DNA of 64,000 nt from Anaerosomatales bacterium (GCA_029210645.1 JARGFT010000001.1:65035-129034); one strand, 5' to 3'. Positions 35,702-43,431 are shown, counted from the first letter of the stretch. Numbers and translations are program-made. Notes: a model not told the origin generated them from the letters alone.

Positions 35702-36070
35702 GTGGACCACGCATACAAGCGAACGAGGACCGGGAGCTTCTCAGAGACCATCGAGGCCGTGGAGCACGCAGTGCGCGCCCGCGGCTTCGTCATCGAGAAC
35801 AAGTACGACATCGGCGGCACGGTAGTCGCCAAGGGGTTCGCCATCCGGCCCCTGGTGATCATGGAGGTGAGCCCCGTCGAGGAGGTGGGGAGCCCGCTCT
35901 CGCTCGTGCTGCCGTGTCGCATCAATATCTACGAGGAGGACGGGGCCGTCGTGGTCGCGGCACTTCGCCCTACCATCTTCGGTGCGATCTACCCGGAACA
36001 CCGGCTCGACGAGCTCGCAACGGGCATCGAGGAGGCGGTCATCGGCATCGTGGATGACGCGATCAGCTGA
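35702..36070 (+). CDS. DUF302 family protein
   Basis: 122 residues from GTG 35702, with GAGGGGGA upstream. The core SFSETIEAVEHAVRARGFVI, LPCRINIYEEDGAVVVAALRPT is the DUF302 signature. The family is of unknown function and often sits near sulfur- or metal-related genes. It ends 9 nt from the convergent CsoR-family gene and is third in the operator-controlled thioredoxin cluster. Confidence 0.8.
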   Translation: MDHAYKRTRTGSFSETIEAVEHAVRARGFVIENKYDIGGTVVAKGFAIRPLVIMEVSPVEEVGSPLSLVLPCRINIYEEDGAVVVAALRPTIFGAIYPEHRLDELATGIEEAVIGIVDDAIS

Positions 36071-36079
36071 GCGGTTGGC

Positions 36080-36376
36080 CTATTTCACGCACGATGAGTA
36101 CTTGAGGAAGACGCTGATCGCTTCGTCGATGAGCTCGTCGCGCGTCCTCTCCTCATCGTCGATGAGGCAACGCTTCATGGAGTGGCCGATGATGTGGAGA
36201 CCGACCTGGTTCAGGGCCGACTTCGCAGCCATGATCTGAGTGAGGACGTCTTCGCAGTCCTTTCCCGACTCGATCATGGACTGCAAGCCCCGGATCTGTC
36301 CCTCGAGGCGACGGAGGCGGTTGAGGATACGCGTGCGCTCGGCATCTGCGGAGAGCGGGCCCAGGGAATCTGTCAT
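36080..36376 (-). CDS. CsoR/RcnR/CstR-family (DUF156) transcriptional repressor
   Basis: 98-residue all-helical repressor. ATG 36376 has GAGGTGA 5 nt upstream. NRLRRLEGQIRGLQSMIESGKDCEDVLTQIMAAKSAL is the family signature. Of the CsoR copper ligands Cys-His-Cys, the first and last Cys are present (KDC and KRC) but the His position holds Ser, with a His one residue earlier. The spacing and the GKDC motif resemble the persulfide sensor CstR as much as CsoR. It is divergent from the CDF transporter, with a strong operator between them. Confidence 0.85.
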   Translation of the reverse strand: MTDSLGPLSADAERTRILNRLRRLEGQIRGLQSMIESGKDCEDVLTQIMAAKSALNQVGLHIIGHSMKRCLIDDEERTRDELIDEAISVFLKYSSCVK

Positions 36377-36431
36377 CGAGTTCACCTCGCACGGTGTGGG
36401 GTATCATCACTCATCTGTGATGCATCTGTAG

Positions 36432-36454
36432 AATATACCCCCAGGGGGTATATT
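36432..36454. promoter_or_regulatory. CsoR-family operator 2, between the repressor and CDF genes
   Basis: Perfect palindrome with 11-bp arms (AATATACCCCC) around a single A. It embeds the plus-strand -10 TATATT (36449-36454) and, for the minus strand, TATATT (36437-36432) with TTGCGC 17 nt before it. One bound repressor could shut both divergent promoters. Core spacing is 3 nt versus 2 nt in the other two sites. Confidence 0.85.
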
Positions 36455-36472
36455 GCGCAAGCGGGAGGTCAC

Positions 36473-37417
36473 GTGGGCTACACGGCAGGACCCGGTGAGA
36501 GCGGTGCGCCGGATCGCAAGTCGCGCATCCGGCGCATCCTGGTCTTCATCCTTGCACTGAACCTCGCGGTGGCACTCGCAAAGCTGGGGTGGGGGTACGT
36601 GGCGGGATCGGTGTCGATGGTCGCCGACGGCTTCCACTCTCTGTTCGACGGTGCTTCCAACGTGATCGGCCTCGTGGGCCTCGCTCTGGCGGCACGGCCG
36701 GCCGACCGGGACCATCCCTACGGCCACGGCAAGTACGAGACGTACGCATCCGCCGCCATCGGCGCGATGCTCGCGTTCGCTGCGTACAACGTGGGGAGCG
36801 CTGCGATCGGCAGGTTGCTCGAGGGCAGCCCGCCTCCGCGCGTCGATGCCATCGCATTCGGCGTGATGCTCGGGACGCTCGCCGTCAATATCGGCGTCAC
36901 CCTCTACGAGCGGGCAGTTGGCAAGCGCTTGGGCAGCGAGATCCTCGTCGCCGACGCGAGTCACACCGGAAGCGACGCCCTCGTGAGCGTGGGCGTCATC
37001 GCCGGGCTGGTCGCGGTCCGTGCGGGGTATCCGATCGCTGACCCGCTCATCGCCCTGGTAGTCGCCGGGGTTATCGCGTACACGGCGCTGAACGTATTCA
37101 GGCAGGCAACCGTGACGTTGTCCGATACGGCCCGCATCGATCCCAAGCTCATCGCCAGCGTGTGCATGGAGGTCCCGGAGGTGCTCGGGTGTCATCACGT
37201 CCGCACCCGGGGCTCCGCGGCCGAGGTCTACGTCGATCTGCACATCCAGGTCGACCCGGCCGCCACCGTGACCGCCGGGCATGCGGTGGCCGAGTCGGTG
37301 GAACGCGAGGTGTGCCACTCGTTCGAGTCGGTCGTCGATGTCGTCGCGCATCTCGAACCCTACGACGCCTACCAGGTCGGCAAGACGGTCAAGGAGATAG
37401 ATGCAGGACTCGCTTAA
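36473..37417 (+). CDS. Cation diffusion facilitator (CDF) efflux transporter
   Basis: 314 residues from GTG 36473; an in-frame extension upstream would cross the operator and is rejected. Six membrane helices with CDF metal motifs in TM2 (DGFHSLFDGASN) and TM5 (ADASHTGSDALVS), HPYGHGKYE between TM2 and TM3, and a cytoplasmic C-terminal domain (VRTRGSAAEVYVDLHIQVDP). The HxxxD pairs are typical of Zn/Fe/Mn-exporting members. Its promoter is overlapped by the CsoR-type operator, so efflux is probably induced by the repressor's signal. It overlaps eamA-like gene by 17 bp. Confidence 0.9.
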   Translation: MGYTAGPGESGAPDRKSRIRRILVFILALNLAVALAKLGWGYVAGSVSMVADGFHSLFDGASNVIGLVGLALAARPADRDHPYGHGKYETYASAAIGAMLAFAAYNVGSAAIGRLLEGSPPPRVDAIAFGVMLGTLAVNIGVTLYERAVGKRLGSEILVADASHTGSDALVSVGVIAGLVAVRAGYPIADPLIALVVAGVIAYTALNVFRQATVTLSDTARIDPKLIASVCMEVPEVLGCHHVRTRGSAAEVYVDLHIQVDPAATVTAGHAVAESVEREVCHSFESVVDVVAHLEPYDAYQVGKTVKEIDAGLA

Positions 37418-38396
37418 GCCCGAGCCGGACCAGAGTCACAGCTGGAAGGGGTATGCGCTCGCGACGGTCGCAGCGTTGTGCTGGGCCACGGGAGGGCTTA
37501 CCGCCAAGTGGCTCTTCACTGCGCAGGGACCGGACACCGCGGCGTGGCGCGTGCCGCCGCTCGGGATGACCATCGACCCCGTGATCCTGTCGGGTGCGCG
37601 CGCCTTCAGCGCGTTTGCGGTGCTGATCGTCTACCTGGTCGTGTCGCGCCGCTACGCACTCCGTATCTCCCGACGACAGCTGCCGTTCTTCGCGTTGTTC
37701 GGGGTGTTCGGGCTTGCCGGCGTGCACTTCACCTACTTCATGGCGATCTCGTATACCAACGTTGCGACCGCGATCCTGCTCGAGTATCTCGCACCCGTGC
37801 TGGTGCTCATCGTCTCGGTCGCGTTCCTTGGCGAACGCCTGACGTGGACGCTGCCGACCGGCGTCGGGCTCTCGATCTTCGGGTGCGCGCTCGTCGTGGG
37901 TGCGATCGGCGGCGACGGACTCGCGGTGAGCCCCGTGGGCATCGCGTGGGGGCTCGCGTCCGCGGTCTTCTTCGCAGCATACTCGTTGATGGGCCGGTAC
38001 GCCGCGAGACGCTTCTCTCCCTGGACGACACTCGTGTACGGCCTGGGCTTCGCCTCGGTCTTCTGGATGCTCTATCTGCGTGGCCCCACAGGTGTTGCCG
38101 ACGCGTTTGCGACCCCGGCATCTACCGCCGCGGTCCTCTTCATCGCGGTGGCGAGCACGATCATCCCGTTCGCGGCGTTCCTCAAGGCGCTCCACTACAT
38201 CGACCCGACCCGTGCGACCATCGTCGCAACGCTGGAGCCGGTGATCGCAGGGCTCGTCGCCTACATCGCGCTGGGAGAGACGTTCGGCCCGGTCCAGATC
38301 CTCGGAGGCGTACTCGTGCTCGGCGCGATCATGCTCATACAGGCGCCGGGCAAGGCCGCTCCCGCGCAGCCGTTCGAGGTGCCTCCTGCCTCCTGA
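37401..38396 (+). CDS. EamA/DMT-family transporter
   Basis: 331 residues with ten predicted helices in two EamA repeats (about 17-165 and 175-320). GVHFTYFMAISYTNVATAILLEYLAPVLVLI and LHYIDPTRATIVATLEPVIAGLVAYIALGE are the repeat signatures. Substrate unknown; relatives export amino acids or metabolites. The first loop (TAQGPDTAAWRVPPLGMT) is longer than usual. It overlaps the end of the CDF gene. Confidence 0.88.
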   Translation: MQDSLKPEPDQSHSWKGYALATVAALCWATGGLTAKWLFTAQGPDTAAWRVPPLGMTIDPVILSGARAFSAFAVLIVYLVVSRRYALRISRRQLPFFALFGVFGLAGVHFTYFMAISYTNVATAILLEYLAPVLVLIVSVAFLGERLTWTLPTGVGLSIFGCALVVGAIGGDGLAVSPVGIAWGLASAVFFAAYSLMGRYAARRFSPWTTLVYGLGFASVFWMLYLRGPTGVADAFATPASTAAVLFIAVASTIIPFAAFLKALHYIDPTRATIVATLEPVIAGLVAYIALGETFGPVQILGGVLVLGAIMLIQAPGKAAPAQPFEVPPAS

Positions 38397-38433
38397 CCTC
38401 ACGTAACCTCCACGAAAGAACACCCCCTTCCGG

Positions 38434-38449
38434 TGGTATATTCTTTGCT
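38434..38449 (+). promoter_or_regulatory. Weak sigma-54-like site, or sigma-70 -10, ahead of rpoN
   Basis: TGG-TATATTCT-TTGCT has the invariant GG and GC at correct spacing and TTGCT, but lacks CAC. The internal TATATT could instead be a vegetative -10. Confidence 0.3.
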
Positions 38450-38499
38450 AGGCGCGCCGCCTTCTTCTGGCGGGCGACACGCACCGGGGAGGGTTTTCA

Positions 38500-39894
38500 G
38501 TGGAGCTCGGGCAGAGAACCGAACTCAGACAGAAGGTCACGCTCTCGCCCCAGGTCTACCAGGGCTTGAGCATCCTCGCCATGCCCATCTTCGAACTCCA
38601 GCAGCTCGTCGAGGCCGAGATGCTGGAGAACCCACTTCTCGAGGTCGACGAGATCGACCCCGAGCCGGACGAGGTCGATGAGGCGCGCCAGGAAAGCGCC
38701 GAGGAGGAGCGCGCCTGGGACGAGTGGCTCGACATGTACGACGAGCTCGACTCGGCGGAGTACAGCGGCCCGCGCGATCCCAACGAGGAGGCGGCCAACA
38801 CCGAGGAGTTCGTCGGCGGTTCGGTGAGCTTCTCCGACTACCTCGAACAACAGCTGGCGATGATGGATCTCAGCGACGAGGTCGACGCGGCAGCGCGTGC
38901 GGTGATCGGCTCGCTCGACGCCGACGGGTTCTTCAAAGGGGATTGCAGCGAGGTCGCCGCGCTCGTGGGCGTGACGACCGAACACGCCGAGGAGGGCCTG
39001 CGTGTCGTGCAACAGCTCGATCCACCGGGCGTGGGTGCCCGTAGCCTGACCGAAGCGCTCGTCCTCCAGATGGACTTCCTCGGCCTGGAGGACCCGCTGC
39101 TGGAAGCTATCATCACAGACCACCTCGACGACGTTGCGGCGAACCACTTCCGCAAGATCGCCCGGGCGCTGAAGGCGACGGAGCCGGAGGTCCGTGAAGC
39201 GGTCGCCGCATTGCGCTCGCTCAATCCCCGGCCGGCCGGAGCCTATTCGCCTGGCCCCTCACCGGGCTACATCGTGCCTGACGTGACCATCCGCCGCTTC
39301 GACGACGAGTGGCTGATCATCCCGAACAGCGAGTCCGTGCCCACGCTGCGGGTCAGCCCGCGCTACCGCTCGATGCTGCGCTCGGGTTCGAACGCCGATG
39401 AGGACACCCGTCGCTATCTCAAGGAGAAGATCCGCTCCGCAGAGAGCTTCATCAAGAACGTCGACCGGCGCAAGGACACCGTGAGCCGGATCACGGGTAT
39501 CATCCTCGAGGTCCAGTCGGAGTTCTTCGAAGATGGGAAGGGGCCACTGCGGCCGTTGCGTCTCGAAGACGTTGCGGTTGAACTGGGCGTCCACCTTTCC
39601 ACGGTCAGCCGCGGCGTGACCGGTAAGTACATGGCGACACCTTACGGGCTCTTCGAGCTGAAGCACTTCTTCGCCGGCGGATACCGGACCAGCACCGGGA
39701 TGGACATCGCGTCCACCAGCATCAAACAGAGGCTGAAGGAGCTCGTGGCGGAGGAGGACGCGGTGAAACCGCTGTCCGATCAGAAGCTCGCCGAGTTGCT
39801 CTCCGCCGAGGGTGTGAGCGTCGCACGCCGTACGGTGGCCAAGTACCGCGAGGAGCTACACATCGAACCTTCCTGGGCGAGGAGACGACGGTGA
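38500..39894 (+). CDS. rpoN: RNA polymerase sigma-54 factor
   Basis: 464 residues from GTG 38500. Region I (TELRQKVTLSPQVYQGLSILAMPIFELQQLVEAE) is the Leu/Gln-rich activator-interacting segment. An acidic region II follows, then the core-binding domain, the helix-turn-helix (LEDVAVELGVHLSTVSRGVTGKYMATPYGLFELKHFF) and the RpoN box ARRTVAKYREEL at the C-terminus. All parts needed for -24/-12 recognition are present. It heads an operon with a histidine kinase and an NtrC-type activator, each overlapping by 4 bp. Sigma-54 is generally considered missing from Actinobacteria, so its presence here is notable. Confidence 0.96.
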   Translation: MELGQRTELRQKVTLSPQVYQGLSILAMPIFELQQLVEAEMLENPLLEVDEIDPEPDEVDEARQESAEEERAWDEWLDMYDELDSAEYSGPRDPNEEAANTEEFVGGSVSFSDYLEQQLAMMDLSDEVDAAARAVIGSLDADGFFKGDCSEVAALVGVTTEHAEEGLRVVQQLDPPGVGARSLTEALVLQMDFLGLEDPLLEAIITDHLDDVAANHFRKIARALKATEPEVREAVAALRSLNPRPAGAYSPGPSPGYIVPDVTIRRFDDEWLIIPNSESVPTLRVSPRYRSMLRSGSNADEDTRRYLKEKIRSAESFIKNVDRRKDTVSRITGIILEVQSEFFEDGKGPLRPLRLEDVAVELGVHLSTVSRGVTGKYMATPYGLFELKHFFAGGYRTSTGMDIASTSIKQRLKELVAEEDAVKPLSDQKLAELLSAEGVSVARRTVAKYREELHIEPSWARRRR

Positions 39895-41414
39895 CCGAGC
39901 AGCCCAGGTCGGCCGAGGAGGCGGAGGCGCAGCGCAGGGCGGTTCGGCTGCGCGCGGTGATCATCGTCGTGGCGATGCTCGCGGTGGTCACCACTCTGCA
40001 CCTCTACACGAATGTCGCCGGTGGTGCCGTCATGCTGCACCTGCTCTACCGGCGCCTCTACTACGTCCCGATCCTCTATGCGGCTTTCGTCTTCGGCAAG
40101 AAGGGCGGGTTGCTCACCGCCCTGGCCGCCTCGGTGCCGTTCGCCATCAACGCCCAGATCACCCTCGGAGGATTCACCGGTCGGACCATCGACAGCAGCC
40201 TCGAAGTGTTCATGTACTTCGCCATCGGCGTTCTCTTCGGCGCACTACGGGACATGGAGGAACGCAAGACGGCGGACCTCCGGCAGGTGAGCGCGCGGCT
40301 CGAGGAGGCGTACAAGAAGCTCGAGGAACGCGCCATCCAGCTCATCAACATCCAGGACTACACGCAGTCCATCCTCAGGTCGATCACATCCGGCGTGCTC
40401 ACCATCGGTCCTGACGGCTCGATCACCACCGCCAATCCCGCCGCCGAGCGCCTGCTCGGCATGTCGGAGTACGAGATGGTGCCCAAGAGCATCGGCGCGC
40501 TCTTTCGCGACGACGGAGGACTTGAAGGTGATGTCAGGAAGGTGCTGTCGGGGCGCATCCCGCTCACGCTTCGGGAGGTCCGGATGGTGACCGACGCCGG
40601 GCACGAGATACACGTTCAGGCCTCGACGTCGCGGATGCGGGCGGTCGGCGGTCGTATCCTCGGGGCGGTCGTCACGATCGAGGACGTCTCTGAGGTCAAG
40701 GCGCTTACCGAGCAGCTCATGAGGGCCGACCGGCTCGCGGCGATGGGGGAGCTCACCGCGGGCGTCGCACACGAGGTGCGCAACCCTCTCGGTGTCATAC
40801 GCGCGAGCGTGCAGCTGCTCGAGGACGCCGAGTGCGATGCCGAGCGGGTCCGTCAGGCCGGTGAGGTCATGAAGCAGGAGATCGACCGCCTTGACAAGGT
40901 CATCAAGGCGCTCTTGGACTTCGGCCGCCCGAGCAAACCGACGATGCTGGCGACCGACGTCTCAAGCGTGCTCGGGGACGTCGTGCTGTTCACCAGTCGC
41001 TTCGCGGCGCAGTCCGAGGTCACCATCACAGGGGAGTACGCACCCGATCTGCCCCGTGTCACGGCCGATCCGGACCAATTGAAGCAGGTGTTCCTCAATC
41101 TCATCACCAATGCGGTGCAGTCCATGGAGGAGACAGGCGGAGCCATACGCCTCTCCGCACACGAGCAGGGCGACTTCGTGGTGGTGACGCTCTCCGACAC
41201 CGGCCCCGGGATACCCGCTGAGGACCTCGGGAAGGTGTTCGACCCGTTCTATTCGACCCGGGACGCGGGGACCGGTCTCGGACTGACGATCGTACATCGC
41301 ATCATCGATGAGCACGATGGGCATATCGAACTGGAGAGCAGCCCGGAGGGCACGACGATCCGGGTCGCTCTTCCAACCGCATTCGACTACGAACCGATGG
41401 GGGGCGCTCGATGA
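39891..41414 (+). CDS. Membrane PAS histidine kinase paired with the sigma-54 activator
   Basis: 507 residues from a GTG overlapping the rpoN stop. About four N-terminal helices (residues 15-120, including LYRRLYYVPILYAAFVFGKKGG), a coiled coil (RQVSARLEEAYKKLEERA), a PAS domain (about 160-265), HisKA with phosphorylated His near residue 294 (VAHEVRNPLGVIRAS) and HATPase_c (NLITNAVQSME, DTGPGIPAEDLGKVFDPFYSTR, GTGLGLTIVHRI). Resembles AtoS/ZraS-type kinases that phosphorylate NtrC-family activators. With little extracytoplasmic sequence, it probably senses a membrane or cytoplasmic signal; the ligand is unknown. Confidence 0.92.
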   Translation: MTEQPRSAEEAEAQRRAVRLRAVIIVVAMLAVVTTLHLYTNVAGGAVMLHLLYRRLYYVPILYAAFVFGKKGGLLTALAASVPFAINAQITLGGFTGRTIDSSLEVFMYFAIGVLFGALRDMEERKTADLRQVSARLEEAYKKLEERAIQLINIQDYTQSILRSITSGVLTIGPDGSITTANPAAERLLGMSEYEMVPKSIGALFRDDGGLEGDVRKVLSGRIPLTLREVRMVTDAGHEIHVQASTSRMRAVGGRILGAVVTIEDVSEVKALTEQLMRADRLAAMGELTAGVAHEVRNPLGVIRASVQLLEDAECDAERVRQAGEVMKQEIDRLDKVIKALLDFGRPSKPTMLATDVSSVLGDVVLFTSRFAAQSEVTITGEYAPDLPRVTADPDQLKQVFLNLITNAVQSMEETGGAIRLSAHEQGDFVVVTLSDTGPGIPAEDLGKVFDPFYSTRDAGTGLGLTIVHRIIDEHDGHIELESSPEGTTIRVALPTAFDYEPMGGAR

Positions 41415-42760
41415 AGGGACGCGTTCTCGTCGCCGATGACGAGAAGAACATGCGCTGGGTGCTTGCGCAGGCACTCGAGGCGGAGGAGTTCGAGGTCGTG
41501 CAGGCGGTAGACGGCAAGGAAGCTTTGGCGGCCATCGCCGAGGCCGAGCCCGACCTCATGGTCCTCGACCACCGCATGCCCAAGCCGGATGGCATGGAGG
41601 TCCTGCGACGCGTGCGCGCGCAGGGGAGCACGTTCCCGATCATCATGCTCACAGCCCACGGCAACGTGGAGTTGGCGGTCGAGGCGATGAAGGCCGGGGC
41701 CACCGAGTACCTGACCAAGCCCTTCGACCTCGAAGAACTCAAGATAGCCATCGAGAAGGCGCTCACGATGCGCGGTCTCGCGGCGGAGGTCGAGCGCCTG
41801 AGAGAGGAGCTCGACCGCGAGTACGATGTGGAGGGCATCGTCGCTGCCGAACCCGGCATGATGGAGGTCATCGAGAACATCCGCAAGGTGGCTCCCACCA
41901 GTGCCACGGTGGTCATCTACGGAGAGTCAGGCACGGGCAAGGAGCTCGTCGCCCGCGCGATCCATCAGCTCTCAGACCGCGTCGGCAAGCCCTTTGTCTC
42001 TGTGAGCGCGGGAGCCCTGCCCGAGACCCTGCTCGAAAGCGAGTTGTTCGGGTACGAGAAGGGCGCGTTCACCGGCGCGATGACGGCCAAGCCCGGACGC
42101 TTCGAGCTGGCCAACGGCGGAACGCTCTTTCTCGACGAGATCGGCGACATCACGCCAGGCGTGCAGGTCAAACTCCTGCGGGTCCTGCAGGAGCGCCGGT
42201 TCGAACGACTCGGCGGCACGCGGAGCATTGAGGTGGACGTCAGGGTGGTGGCCGCCACCAACCGGGACCTCCAGCAGCTCATCGCCGACGGTGAGTTTCG
42301 CGAGGACCTCTTCTACCGGCTCAACGTCGTTCCTGTGACACTGCCGCCTCTGCGCGCGAGAATCAGCGATGTCCCTCTGCTCGTGGCGCACTTCCTGGAG
42401 AAGTTCAACGCCGGTGCCAGGAAGATCTCAAGCGCAGCCATGGAGGCGCTCGTCACCTACCAGTGGCCGGGCAACATCCGCGAACTGGAGAACACGATCG
42501 AGCGTATCGTCATCCTGAGCCAGGGCGACGAGATCGGCATCGATGACCTGCCGATGGAGATCAGGCTCAACAGCGGGGCGTGCGTACCCGCCACGGGCGA
42601 GTTCGTCCTGCCCGAGGAGGGGATCGACCTGGAAGAGGTCGAACTCGACCTTGCGCGCCAGGCGCTCTCGCGGACCGGGGGGAGCGTGCCGAAGGCAGCC
42701 AAGCTCCTCGGTCTGACGGCCAAGACGCTCGAAGCGCGGATGCAGCGTTTGGGGCTCTGA
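41411..42760 (+). CDS. NtrC-family sigma-54-dependent response regulator
   Basis: 449 residues. Receiver domain (1-120) with acidic DDE, phosphorylated Asp at residue 53 (MVLDHRMP) and TKPF Lys. AAA+ domain (about 140-370): Walker A GESGTGKELVARAIH, the sigma-54-contact loop GAFTGA, Walker B TLFLDEIGD and REDLFYRLNVVP with Arg fingers. C-terminal Fis-type helix-turn-helix (GGSVPKAAKLLGLTAKTLEARM). It is a full enhancer-binding activator. Overlaps the kinase gene by 4 bp. A sigma-54 promoter begins 12 nt after its stop. Confidence 0.95.
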   Translation: MKGRVLVADDEKNMRWVLAQALEAEEFEVVQAVDGKEALAAIAEAEPDLMVLDHRMPKPDGMEVLRRVRAQGSTFPIIMLTAHGNVELAVEAMKAGATEYLTKPFDLEELKIAIEKALTMRGLAAEVERLREELDREYDVEGIVAAEPGMMEVIENIRKVAPTSATVVIYGESGTGKELVARAIHQLSDRVGKPFVSVSAGALPETLLESELFGYEKGAFTGAMTAKPGRFELANGGTLFLDEIGDITPGVQVKLLRVLQERRFERLGGTRSIEVDVRVVAATNRDLQQLIADGEFREDLFYRLNVVPVTLPPLRARISDVPLLVAHFLEKFNAGARKISSAAMEALVTYQWPGNIRELENTIERIVILSQGDEIGIDDLPMEIRLNSGACVPATGEFVLPEEGIDLEEVELDLARQALSRTGGSVPKAAKLLGLTAKTLEARMQRLGL

Positions 42761-42771
42761 GCGACCGGCGC

Positions 42772-42788
42772 TTGGCATGGGTGTTGCA
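42772..42788 (+). promoter_or_regulatory. Sigma-54 (-24/-12) promoter ahead of the zinc-ribbon/HMA genes
   Basis: TTGGCATGGGTGTTGCA. It matches YTGGCACG-N4-TTGCW with one change (C to T) and correct GG-N10-GC spacing. The predicted start near 42799 lies about 30 nt before the next gene. Confidence 0.75.
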
Positions 42789-42829
42789 CCCTGCGTGACA
42801 TCGCTGCGCATCCACGCCGGGAGTGAAGC

Positions 42830-43174
42830 ATGGCCCGCGAAGGGGACACGAGAAGGACGGTGCTCGCCGGTTTGTCATTCGGCCTCCTGCTCCTGTTCTC
42901 CGTAGCAGCGCTCCTGCTGTCGCTCGTACGGTCCGTGCCGGCGGCACCGGCATGGGGCCTGGCACTTATCGTGGGCACGTTGTGTGCCCTGGTCGCTCTG
43001 CTTCTGCTGGAGCCCGGATCGGAGTCCACCGACGCCGATCCTGTGGTATCGTCATGTGCCGCATGCGGTAGTCCCATGCTTGCCGAGTGGCGACTCTGTC
43101 CGCACTGCGGCCAGATGCTCGAATGCGACATGTTCGCGCCGATGCAAGGAGATCGCACCCCATGGCTGACCTGA
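42830..43174 (+). CDS. Membrane protein with C-terminal zinc ribbon
   Basis: 114 residues; GGGAG precedes the ATG. Two hydrophobic segments (about 12-33 and 40-60) are followed by a short linker and CAACGSPMLAEWRLCPHCGQML, a zinc ribbon with two CxxC pairs. No enzymatic motif is seen. It overlaps the HMA gene by 13 bp, so the products may act together. It is the first gene after a strong sigma-54 promoter, itself just downstream of the NtrC-type gene. Confidence 0.7.
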   Translation: MAREGDTRRTVLAGLSFGLLLLFSVAALLLSLVRSVPAAPAWGLALIVGTLCALVALLLLEPGSESTDADPVVSSCAACGSPMLAEWRLCPHCGQMLECDMFAPMQGDRTPWLT

Positions 43175-43386
43175 AGACCGTTCACCTGACGACAACGGGC
43201 ATGCACTGCGGTTCGTGCGCGATGCTCATCGACATGACAGTCGGGGACCTCGAGGGTGTTTCCGAGGTGAAGACCGACTACGCGTCCGGAGACACGACCG
43301 TCACCTTCGATCCCGAGAAGACTTCCGTGGACAACCTCGTGCAGTCCGTCCGGTCGGCGGGGTACGAGGCTACCGCTACCACATAG
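43162..43386 (+). CDS. Heavy-metal-associated (HMA/CopZ-like) domain protein
   Basis: 74 residues, a single HMA fold with metal-binding GMHCGSC near residue 13 and the usual EGVSEVKTDYASGDTTVTFDP continuation. Stand-alone proteins of this kind carry Cu(I) or other soft metals to P-type ATPases; none is in the window. ATG 43162 has AAGGAG upstream. A longer in-frame reading starts inside the preceding gene and is not needed. A CsoR-type operator lies 26 nt after its stop, ahead of ccdA. Confidence 0.85.
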   Translation: MADLKTVHLTTTGMHCGSCAMLIDMTVGDLEGVSEVKTDYASGDTTVTFDPEKTSVDNLVQSVRSAGYEATATT

Positions 43387-43402
43387 CGAATCGCGCGCGA
43401 GT

Positions 43403-43431
43403 TTGTTTCCAAATACCCCATGGGGTATAAT
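43403..43431 (+). promoter_or_regulatory. Promoter of ccdA
   Basis: TTGTTT, 17 nt, perfect TATAAT (43426-43431). The operator palindrome covers the spacer and half of the -10. Confidence 0.75.
43413..43428. promoter_or_regulatory. CsoR-family operator 3 (ccdA)
   Basis: ATACCCCATGGGGTAT, a perfect 16-bp palindrome nearly identical to the site ahead of thioredoxin. Confidence 0.82.

Noticed and set aside
36395-36408. GGGGTATCAT near the repressor start as an extra operator
   Set aside because: Only a half-site; no matching arm.
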